A stretch of DNA of 64,000 nucleotides from Cryptomeria japonica. Its lineage: Eukaryota; Streptophyta; Pinopsida; Cupressales; Cupressaceae. Position numbers and translations under genes: made by a program. Below the pieces are notes generated by a model that was given only the letters and a program-made list of their open reading frames with translations, had not been told where the DNA came from and ran no database searches. Position 1 is the first letter of the stretch. The number at the start of each line of letters is the position of its first letter. The stretch spans positions 3,287,501 through 3,351,500 of the forward strand of contig NC_081414.1 of the NCBI RefSeq assembly GCF_030272615.1, written 5' to 3'. Of the stretch, positions 33,641-45,186 are shown one piece after another.

Positions 33641-34611
33641 TAAAGGATAATATATCTTACAGCTAACTTTCAAATCCTAGATCTAGCATTTTTACTTGTA
33701 GAATCTAGAAATGTACCATCGGTCAAATATCTTTAGACATGCGAGTACAATTCGTCATAATCTATAGTATAGCAATAAGCCACCTCACTAGGACTATCAA
33801 CAATATCTGGAGAAGAAAGGTTATGGATAACAAATTTAAGGTCCACCATGGGGTCCTCTAAGGATATGAGGGAATCGACACACGACATTTCCTCAACATG
33901 TTAATTATCCTTCCAAGGGATAGGCTCCATGGTGTAGGAATTGAATTTTTCTAACAAGGATAAAACTAGGTTTCGTTATTGTTATAATTTATCTTGTTTA
34001 GCCTGATAAATTCATGCAACTTGTCTAATGATCAATCGGGAGTCACCATAGATATGTATATGCTTGGCATTCAAGGCTAAAGCTTCTTTAAGACCAGTTA
34101 TAAGGGCTTCATACTCGACAATTTTATTGGTACATAAGAAGTTAAGACGATAGGATAAGGGAATAGGTTTTTTATTAGGATAAAATAGAACAACACCTGC
34201 CCCCAAACCTGTATGACTCCTAAAGCCATCAAAATAGAACTCCCAAGTTTCGTCAGTCTCAACAGGAAGGATGAAATCATCAGGAAATAATTCTTGATTA
34301 GGTAATGTGCGAGGTGAAGGGGCGTCAGCTAAGTGGTCGGTCAATGCTTGTACTTTAATTGCTTTTCAAGAGACAAATTTAAGGTCAAATTCAGTCAACA
34401 TAATCACCCACTTTGCTAAATGTCTTGAAAGGTCTATCTTAGAAAAAGGATTCTTTAAAGGATCAAATTTAATGACAACATGAACCTCAGCATTCAAAAG
34501 GCAATGCCTCGTCTTCTGAGTTGCAAAGACAAGAGAAAGACATTTCCTTTCTATCGTAGTATACTAGACTTCATAATCGAGTAGAGTACGACTTATGTAA
34601 TGAACCAGACA
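33641..34611 (-). pseudogene. Second (archaeal-type) RNase H of Tat-B
   Basis: Minus-strand ORF 34012-34344 includes WEFYFDGFRSHTGLGAGVVL, then NKIVEYEALITGLKEALAL and IHIYGDSRLIIRQV. These are the Asp-Glu-Asp positions of the additional RNase H found in Tat-lineage elements. It is separate from the RT-linked RNase H upstream (34612-34980), and the region 33641-34011 connects it to integrase with stops. Confidence 0.8.
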
Positions 34612-36370
34612 TTATTTACCCTCACTACTATGTTGCACTAATAAAGTTGCGAGAGCATGAGAAGAAGCAGTTGTGTATAGAAGAAATGGTTTAGTAGGAT
34701 CAGTAGGTTGCGGGATAGGAGGATTGGCCAAAGAAGACTTTGAATCCTCAAAGGATTGGTGACAATACTCACTCCATTGAAAGGTGATATTTTTCTTGAG
34801 CAATTGAGTGAAAGGGAAAGTTTGATCCGCAAGTTGTGACACAAACCTAAGAATAGCTTGTATCTTTCCGTGCAAACTTCTCAACTGGGAAATATTTTTA
34901 TGAGGTGGCAAGCTAACTATAGCATCTATCTTTTTCGTATCCACCTCAATACCACGATGCGAGACTATGAACCCTAACATTTTTCCTGTCTACACCAAAA
35001 ACACACTTTCGGAGGTTTAAGCGCATGTTGTATTTATGAATTCTCTCAAAGACTTGACGAAGGATCTTAACATGGTCTTGACGAAGTATGGATTTAGCTA
35101 ATATGTCATCAACATAATCTTCTAAGATTTTATGTATGTAATCATGAAATATAAGAGTCATAGAACGTTGGTAGGTAACGCTTGCATTTTTCAATCCAAA
35201 AGGCATCATAACCCAACAAAGTGTGCCCCAAGGGGTGGTGAAAGTAGTTTTAAATTGATCTCGAGGATCAATAAAGATTTGATTATATCATGAGAAACCA
35301 TCCATAAAGTACAACAAGGCACGTCCAACAATAAAATCCGTTATCATGTCAATGTTTGGAAGCAAAAAATCATCCTGTAAGGAAGCCTTATTGAGATCTA
35401 AAAAATCGGTGCACATCCTAATCTTATTATCAGATTTGGCTATGACAAAAATATTCAAAATCCAAGGAGAGTAATCAACAGGGCAAATGAATCCTGAGTC
35501 CAACAGTTTCTCAATTTCATCTTTGACAAGCAAAGCTATTTTGGGATTCATTTTTCTAACCTTTTGCTTCACAGGTTTAGCATTAGGATTTAGGACAATG
35601 TTATGAGTGACAGTCTTAGGATCAATGCTAGGCATATTGGAGTATATCCAAGAAAAGATTTCAAGGAACTCATGTAACAACTTGGAATATTCCTTGTGTT
35701 CTTCATTATGTAAACACTTCCCTATCTTTATGATCTTATCCTCATTACAAGGATCCATCTTGATGTCAATGGTATCGCTTATAAAGAGATTACTTTGTTG
35801 AGGAATATCCTCTAGTTGATTTAACTCCTTAATCATCTCATCGTTATCTTTGGCCAATTCAACATATTTCCTAAAGTATGCTTTCACATTCAAACAATAG
35901 GGAAATCCACAGTTACGATGGTAACAAGGAAGATTATCATAAGCTCCTAAAAACTTATTTAAAGAATCATCAGTAGAAAAGACATCTAAAGCAAAAGCAC
36001 TAGAATCATAATTAATGTACTTGGGATGCTTTAATGGAAGAGATTTAGAAGAAAAGGAAAGGACATTAACACTAATAAATGGTCTCTCGGAGGCTTTGGT
36101 AGGTTTGAGGGGATTATATCCAAATCCAAAAGACGTCTTGTGGAAATTACTCTCTATAAGAACTTTGATCCCTTGTTCTTGAGCACCACAACCATTGTCG
36201 TTATATCCACTCTTAGCTAAAATATGGAATCTGGGACCATAGAGGTTAGCCATTTCAATAAGGAAAGGGGGATTTTCATGAGTTTGAATGTCAAAATCAG
36301 TTGAAGTAGAAATAGGTGGAGGTATAGAATTGGAAGCAGCCACAAAGTTGTTACTTAATAGTTTAGACAA
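34612..36370 (-). pseudogene. Reverse transcriptase and RNase H of Tat-B
   Basis: The long minus-strand ORF 35288-36370 (360 codons) carries a G-patch-like motif (residues 44-87), an acidic linker, then RT fingers: VKQKVRKMNPKIALLVKDEI and IRMCTDFLDLNKASLQDDF. After a frame break, 34946-35209 holds MMPFGLKNASVTYQR and ILEDYVDDILAKS (catalytic YVDD). 34612-34980 holds LGFIVSHRGIEVDTKKIDAI and RNase H start KPFLLYTTASSHALATLLV, where the expected Asp of the RT-linked RNase H is replaced by Thr. Overall it is an RT with several inactivating breaks. Confidence 0.85.
36110..36241 (-). other. G-patch-like motif between protease and RT (Tat-B)
   Basis: Residues 44-87 of the ORF ending at 35288: LYGPRFHILAKSGYNDNGCG, then AQEQGIKVLIE and FGFGYNP. 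Spacing of glycines and the following FGFGY agree with the G-patch-like module of Tat-1. It lies between the protease (36442-36990) and RT. Confidence 0.5.
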
Positions 36371-36441
36371 TGTGGGTTGCTTTTAGGTTCATCCTTGTCT
36401 TTCTTCTTTTCAACCTTAGATTCTCTCAGAGGGATTTTATA

Positions 36442-37439
36442 TTATCCCACAAAAGTAGGGTTAAAATCTAAAGACCCCCAATCATCCTCCAAGAGTACCT
36501 TTTCGAGCGAAAAGACATCTTGGGCAGGAGATTCGGATTGAGAAGAATCCTTTTTGAGAATCTTAGGATTATTAGGAGGAATGGGAGTGCTTGAAGAAGA
36601 AGAAGTGCTAGAAGGAGAAGGAATGCTAGAAGGGACATCAGAAGCAGTTGGAGAGGAACTAGTTGAGGAAGACTTAGAAGCAGATGTTTGTAAACAAGCT
36701 TGAATATTGGTATTGGCAAACAAGGTATACATCTTGTTATTATAAACGAACTTAACTTGCTTATGTAAAGTAGAAGGGACAAATTGCATGTTATGAATCC
36801 AAGGTCTTCCTAACAACAAACTGTAGGTCAAGTTATTGGGCATGACATGAATAGGTGTGGATAAGGTAACGGGTCCTACCTTAACAAGCAAGGTTATGAT
36901 ACCCAATGAAGACCTAGCCACATTATCAAAGCCGCGAATAGTAAGAGAATCAGGTTTGATGAGAGAAGTGTCCACATTAATCTTATGCAATAAGTTAACA
37001 CTACAAACATTAAGACCAAAGCCATTATCTATAAGGGTTCATCTTATAGCATTACCATTGACAATAACAACAATCATAAGAGGATCATATTGGTGTTGAA
37101 TTTCACGAGGAGGTAACTCATCTTGGGTGAACATAATTTGAGCTTTAGGTGTTGCCATGGAGTCAATCAAGGAAGTCATATTATTGGATGTCACTACGGG
37201 TGGGACATTCAAATTTTTTAAGGAATCTTGCAACATTCCATGATATGTTGAGGAAGTTTGAATTAGATCCCAAAGGGAGATCTTTGCAAGAGTAGCCTTA
37301 AGTTTTTTAATGAGATCATACTCCTTACCAAGAACTTGTGAAATACGAGGTGCTTGAGGAAGAATAGGTTGAAGATTAGGAAGTGAAGTTGGAATAATCG
37401 AAGAAGGATTATGTTGCATATTGTTTCTTATGTTATAGG
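36442..37439 (-). pseudogene. Pre-protease segment and aspartic protease of Tat-B
   Basis: Minus strand from the Tat-A boundary at 37439: NNMQHNPSSIIPTSLP, then LIKKLKATLAKISLWDLIQT (a conserved Tat pre-protease motif), then protease with LIDNGFGLNVC near 37000-37035 (active-site Asp kept, D-N-G), SLGIITLLVKVGPVTLSTPI and [20 protein letters not shown]. The tail is Ser/Pro-rich (36500-36680). A stop separates the first part from 36990. No retroviral gag capsid domain or zinc knuckle is found here. Confidence 0.8.
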
Positions 37440-37838
37440 TGTATGAGGTGAAAAGTGATGATGATAAATTATTGTAAAACCATAAAGATCCAACCACAAA
37501 CAATCTAGGTTCTACAATGAAACATTCACCAATACCAATAGAGATACCTAAGATCATGCAAATAAAATAAAAAAAGCAATATTACCATTCACATGTCAAG
37601 CATGGTTTCAATCTCCATTGTCTCCTATCTCCATTGATCTTGTTTGATATATTTTCTCTTAGATTTTATGTGTGCACAAGAGCACAACAAAGAATGGATT
37701 GCGGTTGATAGCTTAATCGCAAGAAGGCTTGATTGCATATGAGTGTTTATACGCACTGATTAGCTAGCTGGATTGATTAGATGCATTGATTAGATGATTA
37801 GATGATTAGGGTTGAAAAGGAAGAGGGCATCCTCTTAT

Positions 37839-38867
37839 TGATGCAATCAAGGTAGGGAGATCCAATAAAGGACAAACCACCCTTGCATCCTAACACAAAC
37901 ACCATGCAAAATATACCGGTAACCAGTAACACAATGCCATAAATAGCAGAAAGAACAATCGGTGACGACACATAATACGTAACCGGTAAACAATATGAAC
38001 AATTCTTATTATAGTATGAATAATTACACATGCCACATGTTGGACCACAACCCAAGATTACAAAACAACTCTTACAACTTAGATCTATGATCCGCAGATC
38101 ATCTTCTCAACAATTCATCATCCGGTAACAACTTCCATTGTTTTGCACTGATCTGGACCTCAGCCATCCCAACTTCAGTCTCCCCAGACCAGAATATCGT
38201 CATAATCAATATACAAATCTAAGATCCATAGATCTTTTGCTCGACGAATGGGTCTCCAGTAACAGTCTGTACTATTCTACACTGATCCGGACTTCAACCA
38301 TCCCGACTTCAGTGTCCCCCGGACCATAATCTCGTCGGTTCTAAATCTTCGCTCGATCTCTAAACTATGTCTTCTATCTTCTATCTTCTCAAATGATTCA
38401 CAAACTTCTATTTATACCATCCACAAATAATAACAACTTAATCAAGTCGGCCCAAAGACCAACCGGTTTATGAAACGTGTTAATGGTAACATGGCTCAAA
38501 TACTAATAACATATCCAAAAAGTATAAAACAATGTGCGGTCCTTCGGGAACATTGAGCATGACACAAGAAACATAAATCAACGATCTGCAAGTCACAAAG
38601 ATCAAACACAACCCGATCCAACTTCACTCAACACACTGCCAGACTAACCGGTAAGAACATATCAATCGGGCCAATACTAGGATCGATAACTCACCGGGAT
38701 TAAATCTAAATGTAATGAAACTCAAACATGACAAAGACCGTGAACACAAGGGAATAAACCCAAAACCACAACGCTAAACACTCAAACAAGAAGAAATACC
38801 ACTATCTCAAGCAATTCCACTGCTAACTGCCTCAACCAGTAAGAATTACACAGGTGCTCCTGCATCA
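37839..38867 (-). repeat. 3' LTR of element C
   Basis: Left copy, 1029 bp. Starts TGATGCAATCAAGG and ends TGCATCA on the plus strand. Differs from the right copy by scattered transitions such as CAATC/CAGTC. Confidence 0.9.
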
Positions 38868-39214
38868 GACTCCCGAGGTTAATTGAAAAGTGAGTCCCAT
38901 CACTTGATCTGGTTTGACGATCTATCGATAGGTACTTGCAACTGCCTCGAGGGGTTCGACGATTTGACTACAGCTTTCGGTTGCCTCTCCTCAGCGATCT
39001 ACTAGTCCAAACTGTAGCCTGCCTTAATCGACGATCTATTCAAGTTTCCACCCACTAACTGCCTCAAGCTCAAGCTCTAGGATCGACGATCTACCTGCGA
39101 ACCTTTCTCTTCCTCATGTTCAGCGATCTGAACAAGTCCACAAGTTGCCTCAACTTCCTCTCCAACCAATCGGTGCATAACCGGGTCTTCTTCCAACAAC
39201 AGGTTCACATACCA

Positions 39215-39226
39215 GCTCTGATACCA
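39215..39226 (-). promoter_or_regulatory. PBS of element C, tRNA-iMet type
   Basis: The minus strand reads TGGTATCAGAGC, 2 nt after the 5' LTR terminal CA. This is the classic plant initiator-tRNA-Met primer site. Confidence 0.9.
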
Positions 39227-39228
39227 CT

Positions 39229-40258
39229 TGATGCAGTCAAGGTAGGGAGATCCAATGAAGGGCAACCCATCCTCTCATCCTAACACAAACACCATGCAAA
39301 ATATACCCGTAACTAGTAACACAATGCCAAAAATAGTAGAAAGAACAACTGATAACAACACAAAATACATAACCGGTAAACAATATGAATAATTATTATT
39401 ACAATCTGAAGAATTACACATGCCACATGCTGGATTGCAGCCCAGGATTACAAAACAACTCTTACAACTTAGATCTATGATCCATAGATCGTCTTCTCAA
39501 CAATTCATCATCCGGTAAAACTTCCACTGTTTTGCATCGATCTAGACCTCAACCATCCCGACTTCAGTCTCCCTAAACCAGAATCTCATCGGAATCAGTA
39601 TACAAATCTAAGATCCGTAGATCTTCTGCTCGACGAATGGGTCTCCGGTAACAGTCTACAATGTTCTGCACTAATTTGGACTTCAGTCATCCTGACTTCA
39701 GTCTCCCCGGACCAAAATCTTGTCGGTTCTATGTCTTCGCTCGATCTCTAAACTATGTCTTCATCTTCTGTCTTCTCAAATGATTCACAAACTTCCATTT
39801 ATACCGTCCGCAAATAATAACAACTTAATCAAGTCGGCCCAAAGACCAACCGGTTCATGAAACATGCTAACGGTAACATGTCGGCTCAAATCACTAAGAA
39901 CATCTCCAAAAAGCATAAAACAATGTGTGGTCCTCTGGAAACATCAAAAACGACACAAGAAACATAAATCAACGATCCTCAAGTCACGGAGATCAACCGC
40001 AACCTGATTGAACTTCGCTCAACACACTGCCAGACTAACCGGTAAGAACATATCAACCGGGCCAATACCAGGATCAATAACTCACTGGGATTAAATCCAA
40101 ATGCCATGAAACTCGAACACGACAAAGACCACAAAAACAAGGGAATAAACCCAAAACCACAACGTTAAACACTCAAACAAGAAGAAATGCCACAATCTCA
40201 AGCAATTCCACTGCTAACTGCCTCAACTGGTAAGAACTACACCGATGTTACTCCATCA
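39229..40258 (-). repeat. 5' LTR of element C
   Basis: Right copy, 1030 bp. Starts TGATGCAGTCAAGG and ends CTCCATCA on the plus strand, abutting the CTTAT target copy. Confidence 0.9.
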
Positions 40259-40678
40259 CTTATATAGAGAACACTATAAGAAAATGGAAGGATAAGATTA
40301 AGAGGTGTAAAAATAAATGGTCGACAAGGATTAAAGGGTAGGTATAAGAAATAATAAAATGATAAGAGGGTAGGTAGAGGAAAATTAAGAGATGAATGAC
40401 ATGTGTCATGGGTAGAAAAGGCTACTGAATTAATTAAATAAATAAAGATTTATTTAATTAATAGAGGAAGTGGGATCAATTAAATAAATAGGATATTTAT
40501 TAATTTAGGAAAAGGACAATTTAAATAAATAAAAGTATTTATTTAAATGAGGAAAGGCTTAGAAAAGGATTAATGAATTAATTAATTAAATAAATATTTA
40601 TTTAAATTAATAGAAGACTTAGGATAAAATAAATAAAAATATTTATTTAATTAGACAGGACAATTTTAGGTGTCTACA

Positions 40679-40824
40679 TTTTGCCTGTCTTTGAGACAAT
40701 GCAGCTTGTCGCGTTGGCTCAAAGAAGAAACACTGATACATAGTTGCCCCAAAATGAGAATGATATGCCCCCTCAAGAGATTGGATGAAAATGTTTGAAA
40801 AGATCGCATACAAACTCTCGATAA
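40679..40824. other. Sequence next to Tat-A 3' LTR
   Basis: Minus strand upstream of the LTR has no obvious long purine tract next to TGTAGACACC (the sequence is CAGGCAAAA), so the polypurine tract is degenerate. Confidence 0.3.
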
Positions 40825-41560
40825 AAAAAGAAAGGCTAGAAAGGATTGACAAGATAGGGTGACAAGGTCACATAGGAAAAAGACCGACTCAAGAGGAATC
40901 AAAAAGAAAGGCTAGAAAGGACTAACAAGATAGGGTGACAAGGTCACGTAGGAAAAAGACCGACTCAAGAGGAATCAACAGAATCATGTCTATGTCTTAA
41001 GAGGCCAAAATTGATAGTCCTGTGATGAACATACGTTATCAATTGGATAAGATGCTAAGAGGGTGCCCTAGAGAAGACAAACTGAAAACAAGGCTAGAAT
41101 TGACAATTATGTGATAAACATATGTTGCCAAATGGATAAGCTACTGCAAGGATTCACTCAAATAGGTGCCCTATAAAAGGCAAACTGGAAAGAAGGCTAG
41201 AATTGACAATTATGTGATAAACATACGTTGCCAATTAGATAAGCTGCCGAGAGGATTCACTCAACAGGTGCCATAAAATAGGTAGGTTTGCTAAGTTGAA
41301 TATAAGATAATCCGTTGAATTGATAAAATCTGGCGAGTGCTCTGGCAAGATAAGATATAGTGCAATGTGATAAACATATAAACTAGGATGTTGTGCCATG
41401 TGATAGACATAAGCACTAGGATAGAGCCCGATGAGTAACACCATGTGATGGACATAGGTACCACTAGGGTAGGATAGGATAAGAAGCAACACCATGTGAT
41501 GAACATGAGTACCAATAGGATTGACATGATTTATTTGATTGGACTGCTGAAGACCATGCC
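40825..41560 (-). repeat. Three tandem repeat families in Tat-A 3' region
   Basis: Family 1: two 76-bp units (40825-40900, 40901-40976) with GACAAGATAGGGTGACAAGG. Family 2: about 90-103-bp units (41001-41090, 41091-41193, 41194-41285) with AATTGACAATTATGTGATAA. Family 3: units of about 30-50 bp (about 41365-41520) with CCATGTGATGGACATA-type cores, giving a Val-His-His-Met repeat in one frame that is probably chance. They lie between integrase and the 3' LTR, a region known to be rich in tandem repeats in Tat elements. Confidence 0.8.
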
Positions 41561-43529
41561 GCAATCAAGGCGATGGGATCGAGACACATTATGTATATGC
41601 CTGAGATTCGGGCAAACACAAGACTGTTAACTGCTTTGGTGAAAAGATGGTCCCTCAGGGTCTACAAGAGGAGTCAGATGAGATGATCCAAGCGTTGGTC
41701 CTTCGAGGCCAGTTGGCTCCGAGGGAGGGTCTTCATCATAGCTCTCTTGGATCCCATTTTGTATTAGTGTTTGTATGATGATGTAGACACCTTTGGGTGA
41801 TTTTGTAACCATATATGATATTGACATCTTTGTATCATGACACTTTATTATTATTTTTATATATATGTGAGATGACTCATTCCTTGCGCCATCTATATGC
41901 ATGTGTACTATGTGTTTGTGATGCTATATGATAATGTAATTTGTTTATGCATGTTATGCTTATAATGATGATTATGATATGGATGCAAAATATATACATG
42001 ATGAGATGCATTATTTTTTATTCTTTTATATTTTATATGACATGCATGATGCAAATGTGAATGTACTATAGATGGATGTATGATAATTGACACACTATGA
42101 TTATTTACATGATGAGAATGCATGACGTGTATATAATATACTAATAAGTGGTGTGTGTAGAACGTGATGCAATCATGATATCTATGTGTATACATATAAT
42201 AATAATTACTAATATGTGGTGATGTAGGTGAATGAAATGCAAATATTTTTTTGGCATGTCATTATACTCAATCATATGATAGTGGGCTACACAGACTTAG
42301 GAAGGATGTTGGAGGTCAATCACGAAAGGGAGATGGAAGATAGAAGATATGGAAGTGAAAGAGCTTATTATGCTATTATTATCATTGAGCTTTATTATGG
42401 CAAATAGGTTATGACAATCGAGGTATAGGTTTGACCCAGAAAATCATTGTACCCATTTGCATGGAGATCAAACAGTCACAAACAAGGAATGCCCCAGTTC
42501 ACGCTAGACTCACAATGTCCTCATATCCCTGGACAAGTCATAGCATTACTAAGAGACAATCCACAAACAACAAAACAATAGTAGGTGAGTCATATCCCAT
42601 CCTCGCCTTTCTAGTCAAAGACATCCTGCAAATATAATCTCTAGACAAAGACATCTTGGAAAAGCTAAAAAACATGTCACCAAAAGATAAAATCAAAACA
42701 AAACCAAGACCTGACACCAACACACAATGAAATATTGAAGTTATTTGTGTTTCTTGTACATATGTGAACATGTTTGATTTGGTCACAATGTTGTTATCCT
42801 GATAAAGGACAGATAATGCCGAAAAAACACGTTGTTGCCAAAGTCCATTGAAAGATTCGATTTGTTGAAAGCCCGCTGCTGATTGCATCTCATCTAAAAC
42901 TGATTGAAACCATGAAACTGAAACTTTATTGCGAAGAACAATGAAACTTTATTGCGGATTGGCGATGCAAGTGATCTTTTATTGCAGATTGTGTGCGAAA
43001 AGAAGGAAGAACGAAAAGACGATGATCCTCAAAACATGCGATGCTCAGGGTACCACTTCCATCACTAGAATTAGGATTTTTCCCCGGTTATAGATTGGAC
43101 TTGATTTATTATGGAAGGAAAGGGGTGAAAAGGGGGGATTTATTATGAATGGCTAACCAATCTTAGGTAGATCAATAACAAATCATGATGGGAATGAGTA
43201 AATATATTATGGACGTATATGTTGTGAGTGTGTGCAAAGTGAAAGGATGAATTTGAATCCTAAAGGAGGGAGGAGAAATGTCTCTACACATGGCACTGGT
43301 AACCCAGTTTTCACCATGGTACTTGCCCAGGGCGCCATTGAAGTGGTTTTCACTATTGGACAGATTTATTTCTTTTTACTTTTATTTTTTTCCCAATTGT
43401 TTTGTGTCACAAGGCACCTGTTTGCTAGGTTTTCACCAAGTAACAATTTTTATTTTTTTTATGATTTTTTTTCTATTTTTTCTATTTTTTCTATTTTTTT
43501 TTTTTTTGATATTAGAATATTCTGAAGAG
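41561..43529. other. Tat-A 3' non-coding region, possible antisense ORF relic
   Basis: AT-rich with ATG/CAT-rich stretches (41880-42260). On the plus strand 41640-41770 reads MVPQGLQEESDEMIQALVLR, compatible with the end of a lost antisense ORF, but no PMD motif was found. A minus-strand ORF of 116 codons (42538-42888, including FSFSKMSLSRDYICRMSL) is not recognised. A T-rich low-complexity run lies at 43450-43509. Confidence 0.35.
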
Positions 43530-43820
43530 CTATGTATAAAACCTGTGAAGGTGCATGTTGTTGATAGGGTCTTCCAAAGGTTCTCCATCTGGTGTTGAGA
43601 GCTGATATGCACCTGATCCATAGACTGTTGTGATGACATAAGGACCAAACCAATTTGGTTTGGACTTGCCCTTCTTCTCTCTGTCTTGCTAATTTTTAGC
43701 ATTTTCTCTGAGAACTAAGTCACCCACCTCAAATGTGTGAGGCTTTACCTTATGATTGTAGCTTAAATGTTCCTTGACTAGAATGCTACTTTTATCCCCC
43801 GATTGTCTTCCTTGATGAAG
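43530..43820 (-). pseudogene. Integrase C-terminus of Tat-A
   Basis: Minus strand: VKPHTFEVGDLVLRENAKN, a stop, then PNWFGPYVITTVYGSGAYQL and INNMHLHRFYT with a terminal stop at about 43530. The GPY/F motif and terminal HLHRFY are typical. Upstream of 43820 the integrase core is missing. Confidence 0.8.
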
Positions 43821-44741
43821 GAACTAAGGTAGAATTACTAATGTGTGAACTACGTAGGCCCATATGTGTGTCACCTAAAGAAGTTTGGGCATCCCTGATA
43901 ACAAAGTCCTTCAAGGAAGTTCTATTAAAGGTCCATTGACATTATGTATCACCAAAAGGGATTGGATGTGTGGGACACGTGGATGAGTTACAAAGGCTTA
44001 AGATAGTGAAAAGAAGTGAAAGTAGGATAGCATGATGGAGACTTAGGATCAACAAGTATATATTTTGACTTGAAATTTTAGAACTTTTGCCCCCAGTTAT
44101 TTTGGTATTAGGGGAGATCAACTCTTGTTCTTTTTTATTCATAGAATTTTTATCTTTGACTTTGATTTTTGCAGAGTCCAATAGCTTTTGATTTTGATTT
44201 GGGCTAAAAGAATTTTCTTAATTTTTTAATTTTTTAATTTTCTTTTCAAAGCTTGATTTTTGATCCCCAATGAGTAAGGGCTTTTGTAATTCTTGTTGAT
44301 CCAAGTATAGGAACATAGTGGAAATGGAATGAGCGGATGAAATGGTAAGGCTATATGAGTTCTCGAGAGGGCTGGTGATATATTCAATAGATTCTTTGTT
44401 GGAACCACTCTTAGGACTATTGATATCAAGAGTTGCTTGCACCACTAGAGCAGATTTGCATCCAAACTTAGTGGTCGCAACACTAGGTGGTTCACACCTA
44501 ATTCCTTGATATTGAAAATTGTTTGTAGGTTGTTCCTATCGAATAAATGTATTAGGAGATAGTGGGAGTTGATCAAAATGAAAGATTTACTCACCACATC
44601 CCATGTCTTTAACATTGAATTTTCCTTTGAGCTCTACTTGTTTTGATGTAGAAACTTTCAAGGATTCTGGATCCACATATGTTGATGTGACGATGCTTCT
44701 CTATTTATTGGAATTATTATCTCTGATCTTGGTCATAGGTT
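43821..44741 (-). pseudogene. Linker between protease and deleted pol in Tat-A
   Basis: Ser/Lys/Glu-rich short frames (44218-44445, 43942-44181) occupy the interval where G-patch, RT and RNase H should lie. At most about 0.9 kb remains where about 3 kb is expected, so pol is deleted. Confidence 0.6.
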
Positions 44742-45186
44742 CTAATAATATATGAACGTATTTGGATCACCTTTTATTGTTACTTCAACTCCATTGTAAG
44801 GGAATTTGATACATTGATGATATGTTGATGGTACTGCTCTCATTTCATGCATCCATTGATGTCCCATGAGTATGTTATATGTGAGATCTAGATCAAGGAT
44901 TGACAAACCACATCCTTCGTGAATGGCGGGCAATTCTCAGAGGTAAGGTGATTGTTCCTTTGGATGAGCGTTCTTTGTCATCATATGCTTTAATGGTGAT
45001 CTTGTTCTTTGAATTTATAGTTTGTTCAAAATATCCTAATCGTTTAATAGTATTCAATGTACAAATGTTCAGACCTGCTCCTCCATCTATCAAGACTCGT
45101 TTAATACAACTTTTATGGAGAAAGGATTCGATGCAGAGGGGTGCATTATGTGGTTGACATATGGAGACATTATCGACTTCTATCAA
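44742..45186 (-). pseudogene. Aspartic protease of Tat-A
   Basis: Minus strand 44893-45186: HNAPLCIESFLHKSCIKRVL and LIDGGAGLNICTLNTIKRLG, with an intact D-G-G active-site triplet, then after a frame break (44742-44933) DLTYNILMGHQWMHEMRAVP and TYHQCIKFPYNG. The same layout as Tat-1 at 3095-3961, with the catalytic Asp kept here. Confidence 0.8.

Larger units (their letters stand above)
37839..40258 (-). mobile_element. TRIM/LARD-like non-autonomous LTR element (C)
   Basis: It is flanked by CTTAT (37834-37838 and 40259-40263). LTRs of 1029 bp (37839-38867) and 1030 bp (39229-40258) start TGATG... and end ...CATCA on both strands. Only 361 bp lie between them. The minus strand has a perfect initiator-tRNA-Met primer site two bases inside the right LTR. 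It has no gag or pol, only a 62-codon frame (39077-39265) that runs through the PBS and is probably chance. Short internal region with long LTRs fits TRIM/LARD elements dependent on a helper for movement. Confidence 0.9.
37440..40678 (-). repeat. 3' LTR of Tat-A, split by TRIM element C
   Basis: The minus strand starts TGTAGACACC at 40678 and ends CATACA at 37440. Without element C and one target copy it is about 814 bp. It matches 51871-52700 nearly base for base over blocks such as CCATAAAGATCCAACCACAA and GGTCGACAAGGATTAAAGGG. Confidence 0.9.

Noticed and set aside
37798-38055. 85-codon Cys-rich minus-strand ORF
   Set aside because: Spans the end of the element C LTR into the Tat-A LTR; chance frame across a repeat junction.
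39211-39230. tRNA gene because of the TGGTATCAGAGC sequence
   Set aside because: Only the 12-nt primer complement is present, at the LTR edge; there is no cloverleaf. Same for 62088-62099.
41235-41564. Val-His-His-Met repeat protein
   Set aside because: Produced by short DNA tandem repeats in the Tat-A 3' region; other frames are equally open, so translation is unlikely.
42538-42888. 116-codon minus-strand ORF in the Tat-A 3' region
   Set aside because: Possible element-encoded protein but no motif; kept only as an unknown note within the non-coding region.
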